Source of the DNA: Gordius sp. MW1
Lineage: Eukaryota > Nematomorpha > Gordioida > Gordea > Gordiidae
Direction of reading: 5' to 3'
Assembly: GCA_964036665.1 (NCBI GenBank)
Contig: OZ038527.1
Location: forward strand, 6,076,001 to 6,140,000
Length of the DNA stretch: 64,000 nt
Made by a program: the position numbers and the translations under genes. Below are positions 55,690 through 64,000 of the stretch, piece by piece. The notes under the pieces are model-generated. The model worked only from the letters and a program-made list of their open reading frames with translations. It was not told where the DNA came from and made no database searches. Positions within the stretch are counted from its first letter, which is position 1. Every line of letters starts with the position of its first letter.

Positions 55690-58320
55690 CTTGTGTTATG
55701 GCAAAGAGATATGATTTGTCAAAAGTTTGACAAGAGTTTGGAGAGACGATATACGTTTATGCGAATAAACTCAAGGTCGCCGTGGGCAACTTCAAAGGCG
55801 AAGAATTGCAAAACAAGATGACTGACCAGTTAATTATTGGATTACGTGATAAAGGCTTACAGGCAAGACTGTAATCTTAAAATGACATCAAATGGGACCG
55901 GATACGAGAGCTGGCTATTTATTTTAAGCAGACATAATTAGACCGCCGTTGTTGGGAATCGATTGGATCCAAGGATTTGAGCCTGAAATTCGGCAAAAAA
56001 TACGTTAGAATTTGAGAGCTGCGAACGGTTGGCTTTCAATTACGTGGAAAAATCGAAGTACAACGACCTCAATTCATCACCTTATGACTCAATGAAAGAG
56101 TCGGAAGAATAAATTCCCAAAAGCAGCAAAAGGAATAAGGGTAGAAATACCTTTAAAAGATAACATAGAACCTGTATTTCTTTCACACGAAGGGCGCCGA
56201 AGGCGTAGTAGAAAGAAGTTGAAGAAAAGCTTAATAAATGGGTCAGTGACGTTGTGATTGAACCAATAGATAATTCAAGGTGGGCCAGGTATTTGGTACC
56301 CGTTAAAACGAATGGAATCTACGTTTATGCATTGATTATCTGTTTACCAAAAATAAAACGCACAAGGATTAATTTATCCTATACCCAAAATCGCTAACTT
56401 TGGCAAATAAATTGGATAACGCGTGTTTTTCTTCAAATTGGACTTGAACAACGCCTACTTACAGCTTGAGGTAGATCCAGAGACAGGCTAATAATTGACA
56501 ATATGAATGCACAAATGTTTGTTTAGTCAACCGTATGCTTTTTGGCTTAAATTGCGTTGCGGATATTTTTCAAAAAGCAATGGATCAAATATTAAGGATG
56601 GATGGAGTAGCAGTATATATAGACGATATACTAATTGCGGTTGAAGCCGAAGAAGTTCATAACGAGCTGCTCCACATTAGAAACCCTAGTGGTTTGGCCA
56701 ATCATTACCAAGAGCGTCTTGTGGCCTAAATTGGGATAATTAATTAGTAATAAAGCCGACTAGTAACGCGATGGATTTAACAAATAAAAATGAAATTAAA
56801 AAGTTTCTTAAGTTAACATCATTTTTCAAAGTTCATTTAAAACTACGCCAAAATGGTGCACCTTATTCAGAAAATAATGAAAAAAACGTGAACTACCACT
56901 GAAGCGGAGACAAGTCCGCACTAAGGCCCCCGTGCTAGCACACTAAAAAAGGAGGGTCGTGGACGCATAAGATACAGGTCTAGGGGCTATCTTACAACAA
57001 CGAGCGAAAGGGGAGATTTGGAGAGTGGTGGCATCTGTTTCAAGAGTTAATCGAAGGTTAAAGCCGATTTCCAACGATTGAACGGGAAACGCTGACGGTG
57101 GTTTATGGGTTAAAAAAGTTTAATGAATAGTGGAAAAACCGAAAAAAATCTAGGTCATTTAATAAATCGAGTCGAGATCGAGACGAGAATTTTGAACTCG
57201 AGACGAGACGAGACGAAATTTTATAGTCGAGATCTCGGCTTAAAATTTCCTTTATTGGCCATCGTAACCATATACACAAAATTTAATTTATATTTTGTAT
57301 GATTTAAACTTAGGATTTTGAATGTAAATCAATAAATTTGGGATTCCTTTAATATTTTATATTTTACACCCCAATGTTTAATAATATTAAATCTATATCC
57401 GCTTAAAATTGAATTTTAGCTGTGGCCCTTAGGGCTTTAATAATTATTTGATATATTTATTACATGTATACCCTGAGCATTAGTATAATATGAACATACA
57501 AACATGAGTTCTGATAAAGTAGTAATATTTACTTAAACAAGCATCTTCTAATTTCGCAAGAGTTACATCATTTTGTTTTGTGTGATTTTTTATATTTCTA
57601 ATTAAGCATATTTATATGTGGCTAAAGATTTTTTGAGGCCTCTGCGATTTCTGTGCCTGCCAAACGATTGATTTTAAGTTCAATAATGAGTCTATCAAGA
57701 TTTATGATTGAATTCATGGCACACCTTTGATATTGCAAGCTAAAAACCCCATTATGCATTTATTTTGCCATTTATATTTCCTTTCACAATACAATTTAAA
57801 GTAGTGTACAAGCGTAATAACATGTTTATTAATTTTAAATTTTATTTAAAGTTATATAAACATCATAAAAACATATATTATAAAAACATATAAAGGTAGC
57901 ACAAACGATATTAACATGTTCATAAGATTTTTAATAAAACAATCATTAACCATCTTCATTTTTTAAATTTTCTTTCTACACATTACAATTTAAATATAAA
58001 TATCACGGAAAAGGCTTATATAGTAAAAAAAAATGTCGAGAATTCTCGTCGAGACAAGACCAGACCAAGATTTTACTAACCCTAGAGGAGACGAGATCGA
58101 GATTCTCATAATCGCACCCGAGACGAGACGAGATCGAAACACGATTAATGAATATATACAAGGACGAAATTGACGGATTATAGACCGTTAGTTTATATAT
58201 TTGACCAAGGCAAAAGAAGCCAGGAACAAACAACGACTAACTAGATGGGCATTCATGGTATAAGGTTACACGACAAAGTTTGAGTACAACAAGAGATCAG
58301 AAAACGCAGGAATATCCTAA
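55690..58320 (+). pseudogene. Gypsy-type gag-pol remnants, plus strand, split by a nested element
   Basis: In order on the plus strand: gag C-terminal (VYANKLKVAVGNF, MTDQLIIGLRDKGLQARL near 55780-55875), a protease/RT linker (PLLGIDWIQGF near 55950), RT start (KWVSDVVIEPIDNSRWARYL near 56240), RT core (FGLNCVADIFQKAMDQIL, then VYIDDILI near 56540-56640; the catalytic pair appears as DD), and RNase H (GAILQQRAKGE near 56985). RNase H resumes after the insertion with RLTRWAF near 58230. Many stops and frameshifts. It lies immediately right of, and opposite in strand to, the LTR element, so it is a separate insertion or an inverted piece. Confidence 0.75.
57130..58144. mobile_element. Element nested in the Gypsy RNase H region
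   Basis: TTAATGAATA occurs on both sides (57120-57129 and 58145-58154), consistent with a target duplication. GAGACGAGACGAGACGA tracts lie near each end (57165-57240, 58020-58135). The interior is AT-rich and non-coding. Gypsy RNase H coding resumes at the second copy of the duplicated bases. Confidence 0.75.
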
Positions 58321-58364
58321 GGATTTTATAAATATTGAAAAACATTATATTTTGAGGCGTACAT

Positions 58365-58965
58365 CAGGCGCGTAGCAAAAGGAGGAGGAGGAAAGCGGGA
58401 AATTCCCCCTCCCCCCTTGGCCAAAATTTGAAAGAAAACTTGATTAATAAATTAATTGAATGGCTTAAATTTATTATAATATAGTTGCATAAAAGATTTG
58501 AAGACACTTATACACCTGGGAAGAAAATGTATACATTTAATTTTTTTAATTAGATTTTAGACAAAATCTCATACCCCACCATTATAATATAATTGTGCCA
58601 ATTGCTATGAAAAGAAACTTGATTGAAATTTTTCCCCGTGACGGCGGTGTCCAATCACTAGAGCTGTCCGAACTATGATTTTAAGTTTCAAGCATTAATT
58701 TTGTCATATTTTCGAAAATTTTTGATTTAATTCTCAAATTATATAAATAAAAAGTGACATGAAAATAGTAAACTATATAAAATCTCATTAAGCCCGCATT
58801 GTCCCAATCTTGTTATAATGCCCGGCAGGGCCTATTTAAAAATCTAAATGTACGACAGTTGCCTGCCCAGCCCTTAAGCCGAGACGGCCGGACTTTTTAA
58901 TTGTTTAATATATATTTTTAATTACAAATAAAGTTTAACTTGAGAAAATCCTGGCTACGCGTCTA
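58365..58965. mobile_element. Foldback element family F, perfect 8-bp TSD
   Basis: GCGTACAT on both sides (58357-58364, 58966-58973). Ends CAGGCGCGTAGCAAAAGG and CTGGCTACGCGTCTA. A GC-rich inner part near 58650-58890 looks like a nested family C fragment. Confidence 0.85.
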
Positions 58966-59097
58966 GCGTACATTAAGAACTCTTTTTTATGTTTTGCATA
59001 CATTTTGCCATCTTCTAATTAATTTTGTAAAAACGGCTGGGTTTTGTTTAGTCAGCCTTTGGTTTTAGTTGACTAAACATACAGGCCAAAGATTTGA

Positions 59098-59480
59098 CCA
59101 AAAAGCCAGGGGTTTGTCCCGAACTCGAACCCCTGAACCCGAACCGGGTAAAACCCGATGTTTTACAGGACCCGAACCCAAACCCAAACCCATTTTAAAA
59201 AATACCCTTAAAACCCGAACTTGAACCCGATGAATACAAAAAAGGGTTCGGGTTCGGGTTTTTAATTCAAAAATATATTGTGAATTGAATATCTCAGTTT
59301 TCTCTATCATGACAATGTAACGAAAACCATACGAATTTAATTTCAATATTTTTATGTTTCCGGCATTTTTCATTCATTAATCGATACTAATTATATCCAG
59401 AATTATATGTAAGTATTATATATATAATTGATATATTACTAGTTATAATATAATTTCTTGAACCCGAACCTGTACCCGGA
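59098..59480. repeat. CCCGAACC-rich foldback sequence
   Basis: Strings of CCGAACCCGAACC and GGGTTCGGGTTCGGG face each other within about 380 bp, related in composition to family C but with a different motif. Confidence 0.5.
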
Positions 59481-59516
59481 CCCAATTCCTTAAACCAGAA
59501 CACAGCTTTTATCTCT

Positions 59517-60303
59517 TTGTATAAATCCACCCAAGGTTTGATCGACCGATTAATCACAACAAGCGAGGATCCATCGTTTGTGCAAGCTCTAAATGTCTGG
59601 TCCGCCAACGTCAATCCAGGGACTCCCTTCCCCATAACCTTAATACAAAAGGATTGGGATGCTGGCCTCATTTCGCGCTCCGTTGATTACCTCTTATCGA
59701 GTTGCGACGCCCGCCAGCACTTCAACCTTAAATTTTTGGTTTTTGGTGGATCGGGTCACGAGTGGCTAGAAGCTTATCCTAAGCTCACTTTCTGGATTGA
59801 TGTTGGAGGACCCAGAGCAAGCATACTCCATCGCCCTCAGACTAGGAATTCCCTATTCAAAGGAATATTCCTGCCGCAACTGCTCCCAGAACATAGACAA
59901 TTATGCAAGGCACCCCCTACACTGCCTTTACAATATATTTAAATACATAAGCACGAAAAGGTGAATAGCCTTATCCAAGCCGCTTTTAAAAAAGCCAATA
60001 TCCCGTCCGTTTTAGAGCCGTCAGACCCTTCGTTGGAGGGAAGGATGCAACCAGACAACTCCACCCTCATCCCTTGGCAAAATGGTCTACCCCTTAAATG
60101 GGATTTCACCTGCATAGACATTTTCGCCCCCTCTAACCAGAACTACAACGCTCTGATTCTCGCCGAACATTGCAAAACGGTAAAACCAGGCCCTCCTACC
60201 CTCTAATATCTTTACCCCCATAGTTGCCTCGTGTTCTGGGACTTTTGGTCCTGCCGCCATCAAGCTTTTTAAATATATCAGCCGTCGCTGCCCGCCCTCT
60301 AAA
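59517..60303 (+). pseudogene. 3' part of a LINE ORF with zinc knuckle and endonuclease-like tail
   Basis: Frames in order: DAGLISRSVDYLLSSCDARQ, GHEWLEAYPKL, ALRLGIPYSKEYSCRNCSQN with a C-X2-C ... H-X3-C pattern, then NSLIQAAFKKANIPSVLEP, MQPDNSTLIPWQNG and LKWDFTCIDIFAPS, and FGPAAIKLFKYISRRC. This arrangement (WL..P, ALRLG, zinc knuckle, RPD...WD.T..D) is widespread downstream of reverse transcriptase in invertebrate non-LTR elements (established, exact clade not fixed). A PD...D pattern could be a restriction-like nuclease (inference). At least two frameshifts. No RT is present upstream. Confidence 0.7.
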
Positions 60304-60905
60304 TATTCCACAAATTTTTTTACTTAAACAAAAAATTGGTATTTTTATAGCAAAGTACAATTTTAAATCCCTGGCAGACAGCTGGCCACTTTAATTAGAT
60401 GACACATGCGACGCTTTTTAATTATAATTTTTTTATACCCGCTTTTATATTTTCCGAATTTTAACACTTAGTTTTTATAATGTTCTTACGTTCAAATAAA
60501 GAATTTGAAAAAAAACAGTAACAATAATAACAGGCCAAAAAACCTTGGTCTGTTTATGTTTCGTCGACTAAAACCAAAGGTCAACCAAACAAAACTCAGC
60601 TGTTTTTACAACACTGCTTCTAAATATTGTATGTTATGCACAAATTTAACACAAGGTGTTCATTATAATCGGGGCTCAAAGCATGATTTTTATAAAAATT
60701 TATATTTTTTTATTAAATATTAATGGCAGGAAAGACCAATCTATATTTAAAGCTACTCTAGGCATGGCAACGAATTAATACACTTGTTACAAAAATTAAG
60801 CCCATAACGAGAAATAGATTTTCAAATTAAATTTTCAAACCAAATTCTTAAGTATTATATATTGTATCAACTTACAAAATGTTATTAAAACCACTGCCTC
60901 ATACC

Positions 60906-61570
60906 TAGAGCCCTGCAAAATGAAATTTCTTCTGACCGAGCCCGCTTCCCAATTTTTAATTTGCTCGAGCCCGGCCCGAGCCCGAAAGACTTTTGTATTT
61001 TTGGCCCGATCCGAGCCAGAGCCCTACCCTATATTCCAAATAAAATTTTGAAAAATTATATTATTGAAAATTTTTTCACCATCTAGATACAAAATGCATT
61101 TGATTGTTATCACTCTTAATTTACAACTAGGATAAATTTGAAATAAAAAATCCGCTTTCACTCATTACAATTTATTCACCTAATCATTTAAAATTAAAAA
61201 TTTAACTTTATAAAATATTTTTTTAAAGTTCCAAATTAAAAACTTTTTGAAATATCTACTTTTCTTATTTCTAAAGTTGTAACAGCTAGTATGATTCTAT
61301 TTAAATACTATAATAAGATTTGCAATTCAGGTCAGTTATTTTATGACAAGGGAAAAAAGCTGAAGTTTAGAAGCTATATATTGTAAGCTGTGCAAAGATA
61401 ATTTCAAGTTGAGTTTATTTAAATCCTATTTTATAAAAAATTAATTTGCTTTAGTTTAATTCGGGCCAGGCTCGGGCCTTGGGTTGGGCCGCCGCATCAG
61501 GCTCGACCCGAGCCCGACGCCCGGGTATTTTAAGAATTCTGCCCGAGCCCGGCTCGACCCTGCCCAAGGA
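60906..61570. mobile_element. Family C (hAT-like) element, right end lost
   Basis: Begins TAGAGCCCTGCAAAATG, then CCCGGCCCGAGCCCG; ends in CGACCCGAGCCCGACGCCCG and GGCTCGACCCTGCCC on the opposite arm. The inverted terminal GCAGGGCTCTA is missing. Confidence 0.5.
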
Positions 61571-61958
61571 GATTGAAATCTTATTAAATAGTATGTCTAT
61601 CAATAGAATGGATTGCATGTTAATAATTCTTCGGGAATGTTACCACCTCAGGTGAAATTCATGGTTATGCAAAAAAATCAACCTTGTCTTATAATTATTT
61701 TTTGTTTTATATTTTATACACAGAATTAACACTATCTACGACGGTCCCAAGTCCGTGTGCAAAAAGTGGAGGGTTGACGTCAGGTCGGAAACCCGCTATA
61801 AATACCAACTCCAAAATTATGATAGTTTCAAACAAGATTTTACAAGAAAAGGCTAGGGCGTCCTCCACAAACGACGCACACTGCATACCCCGCCCAATGT
61901 GAAAAATACACTAGGGTCACTGCCCAATTCCGAAGGCGGTTAATTAGTTGTTGAAAGA

Positions 61959-62705
61959 ATGCGAATAACGTGTTGGAATGTGGGAACGTTGACGGGGAAG
62001 AGCATCGAGGTCGCACAAATGCTAAAAAGAAGAAAAGTACACATCGCCTGCCTACAAGAGACGAGGTGGAACGGAACGAAAGCTCGGGAATTAGGAGAAG
62101 GATACAAGCTTTTCTACAGTGGGTCACCAAATCGTCGGTATCGTTCTAAGCGAATCGTTCAAGGACAAGGTGGTGGAAGTCAAGCGTTGTTCCGACAGGC
62201 TAATGTGGGTGAAGATTGCATATCAAGGGGGCCTCCTAACCGTTATTATGCTCCCCAAATTGGGTGTCCGGAATCAGAGAAAGACATATTCTTCGATTCA
62301 TTGGAAAAGAAAAAACAAGGGAGAGGACAGGAAGAAAGGCTAATTATTGGGGCAGATTTCAACTCTCACGTAGGGAAAGATCGTCTCGGGTATGAACGCA
62401 ATCATGGAGGCTATGGGCATGGTCTGAAGAACAAAGAAGGGGAAAAACTTCTCCAAGTATCCCAAGCATATGACATGGCGTTCGTTAACACCTATTTTCA
62501 AAAACGAGAAGATCATATTGTGACCTATAGAAGTGGGAAGCATTTCAGTCAAATTGACTATTTGCTTATACGGCGGAAGGACTTATGGAGTATAAAGGAT
62601 TGCAAAGTAATACCGAGAGAAGAAATCGCCAGGCAACATCGTCCCATTGTTATGGATCGTGACAGAAGAGTATTTCCCGAAAGAAGAAAGGTTTATGAAC
62701 CTTGA
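61959..62705 (+). pseudogene. AP endonuclease domain of the RTE-like LINE
   Basis: Motifs of the apurinic endonuclease fold: TCWNVGTLTGKS (Asn), ACLQETRWNG (Glu), IIGADFNSHVG (Asp, Asn), SQIDYLLIRR (Asp), and HRPIVM (His). The domain nicks target DNA for target-primed reverse transcription. The frame moves by one base from about 62119 to 62280 (VGIVLSESFKDKVVEVKR in the alternative frame) and back, so two indels are present. Confidence 0.85.
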
Positions 62706-63091
62706 ATTCGATAAGAAAGGCTAAAGGATAAGTCGACGAACGAAGAATACCATCAAAAAACCTCCTCACTCTTGGGTGCAAGGAAGTTGCAAAGGGACGT
62801 AGACGACGATTGGGAGACGCTATCTAAGGGCAATAAGGAAACAGCGATTCATGTTCTAGGACAGACCAAAGGAGGCAAAGCTATGAATAGGGAACTATGG
62901 TGGTGGGATCAATAGGTTAAAGATTTCATCGAAAGAAAAAAAACCCTATATAGACGGTGGCATAAATCAAAAAAGTCGGAGGATTATCAAGAATATAGGG
63001 ACGCAAAAAAGGTTGTTGCAATAGCAAAGAATGCCGCCTACACCGAGATGACAAACAGACTGGATCATAAAGGGGGGGGGGGGGTAGGCTT

Positions 63092-64000
63092 ATGTACAAA
63101 TTGGCCAAGATAAGGGAGAAGAAAAGTCGCGATGTCGGAGTTCTTAAAATAGTCAAAAACGAGAAGGGTCAAACCTTATTCAAGCCGAAAGAAGTGATGA
63201 AAGGGTGGAAAAGATATTTTAAGAAACTTATGAATATTGCAAATGACAAGGATTCACTTCCCAAAATTGCGCCAAATATAAGTATGGTCGAACTCTTTCA
63301 AGAGGATGAAGTTAGGACACAAATGAACAAGATGCAAAAAGGAAAAGCATGGCCCAGATGGAATACCTATGGAAGCATTGCTCGGATGCGTGAAGAAGGA
63401 GTCACCACCATGACGTACCTCCTTAACAAGATATTGGTAGAAGAGCAAATTCCTAATCAATGGAGAGCAAGCACGATTATACCCTTATTTAAAGGCAAAG
63501 GTGACCCTCAAGACTGTGGCAATTACAGATGTATCAAGCTAACTTGCCACTCCTTGAAGCTTATGGAAAGGATCTTAGTAACAAGGCTGAAAAATGAGGT
63601 GGAAATATCGGCTAATCAATTCGGATTTGTGGCCGGCAAATCCACAATCGACCCAATCTTCGCATTAAGACAAATGATGGATAAGTATGGTGAAAAGAGG
63701 AAAGACTTACATATGGTTTTTATCGACTTGGAGAAAGCTTATGACACGGTTCCCCGCGATTTAATATGGTGGTGCCTGAGGAAACAAAATATCCCTGACG
63801 CATATATACGTCTTATGAAAAATATTTATGAAGCCTCAAACTCTTGCGTTAGGACGACAGTTGGAGACTCTAAACCTTTTCGGGTTAAAATTAGATTACA
63901 TCAGGATCTGCTTTAAGTCCCTTTTTATTTAATATAACTATAGACACGATAACGAGACCATTCAAAAGTCATCGCCATGGTGTATGCTATATGCCGATGA
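63092..64000 (+). pseudogene. Reverse transcriptase domain of the RTE-like LINE, partial
   Basis: RT motifs in order: PNQWRASTIIPLFKGKGDP, NYRCIKLTCHSLKLMERIL, NQFGFVAGKSTIDPIFALRQ, VFIDLEKAYDTVPRDLIWW (first catalytic Asp), and YADD at the last bases of the window in a shifted frame. One base appears lost near 63903, just before the SALSPFLFN block, and another shift occurs before YADD. Continues beyond the right edge. Confidence 0.88.

Larger units (their letters stand above)
59021..60615. mobile_element. Family B MITE split by a 1.4-kb nested block
   Basis: The left half (59021 to about 59097) has AAAAACGGCTGGGTTTTGTT and ends ACAGGCCAAAGATTT; the right half (60531-60615) starts ACAGGCCAAAAAACC and ends CAGCTGTTTTTACAACACT. 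Outer flanks CTTCTAAT / CTTCTAAA look like the target duplication of one original insertion. Confidence 0.7.
61731..64000 (+). mobile_element. RTE-like LINE, 5' region to RT, cut by the window edge
   Basis: Starts with an RTE-type leader (ACGGTCCCAAGTCCGTGTGC ... GGAGGGTTGACGTCAGG), followed by an AP endonuclease frame, a linker and reverse transcriptase. The right part lies outside the window. A run of about 13 G near 63071 and several frameshifts show it is not an active copy as read. Confidence 0.85.

Overview
The window looks like nuclear DNA of an invertebrate animal: AT-rich, with spliced GT-AG genes (one GC-AG) encoding animal proteins and many eukaryotic transposons. Phylum cannot be fixed from sequence alone. 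Four host genes were rebuilt exon by exon; every intron joins in phase. In order they are a CCDC6 homologue (184-21553, +, 10 exons, 466 aa), a NudE/NDE1-NDEL1 homologue (32823-40623, +, 9 exons, 361 aa), Rab18 (47597-50064, +, 7 exons, 201 aa) and coilin (50497-52883, -, 7 exons, 579 aa). Rab18 and coilin are convergent and 432 bp apart.

The genes fall in two classes. CCDC6 and nudE have introns of up to 10 kb swollen with transposons. Rab18 and coilin are compact, with several introns of only 34-43 nt.

Mobile DNA dominates the rest. 3.6-21 kb (CCDC6 introns): a hAT-type element nested in a palindromic MITE, a 1.9-kb minisatellite-rich composite element (here 'E1'), a head-to-head pair of Helitrons with broken helicase genes, a hAT-type element carrying a nested MITE, a chain of non-autonomous Helitron ends, and a MITE with a 9-bp target duplication. 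21.5-32.8 kb: intergenic, with dense short foldback MITEs. 33-39 kb (nudE introns): more MITEs, one ending 49 bp before a coding exon. 41.7-45.8 kb: two tandem inverted copies of the E element (E2, E3), E2 split by another MITE whose empty site survives in E1. 53.1-55.3 kb: an internally deleted LTR retrotransposon on the minus strand with PBS and PPT. 55.3-58.4 kb: a decayed Gypsy-type gag-pol on the plus strand, split by a 1-kb element. 59-60.6 kb: a MITE split by a nested block containing the 3' part of a LINE. 61.7-64 kb: an RTE-like LINE running off the right edge.

The host genes do not form a pathway: CCDC6 is a coiled-coil scaffold, NudE a dynein/Lis1 cofactor, Rab18 an ER/lipid-droplet GTPase and coilin a Cajal-body scaffold. 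Points most worth checking are the E element family (including an E terminal box inside a 104-nt GC-AG intron of CCDC6), the Gln-to-Glu change in the Rab18 DTAGQE motif, and the very short introns.
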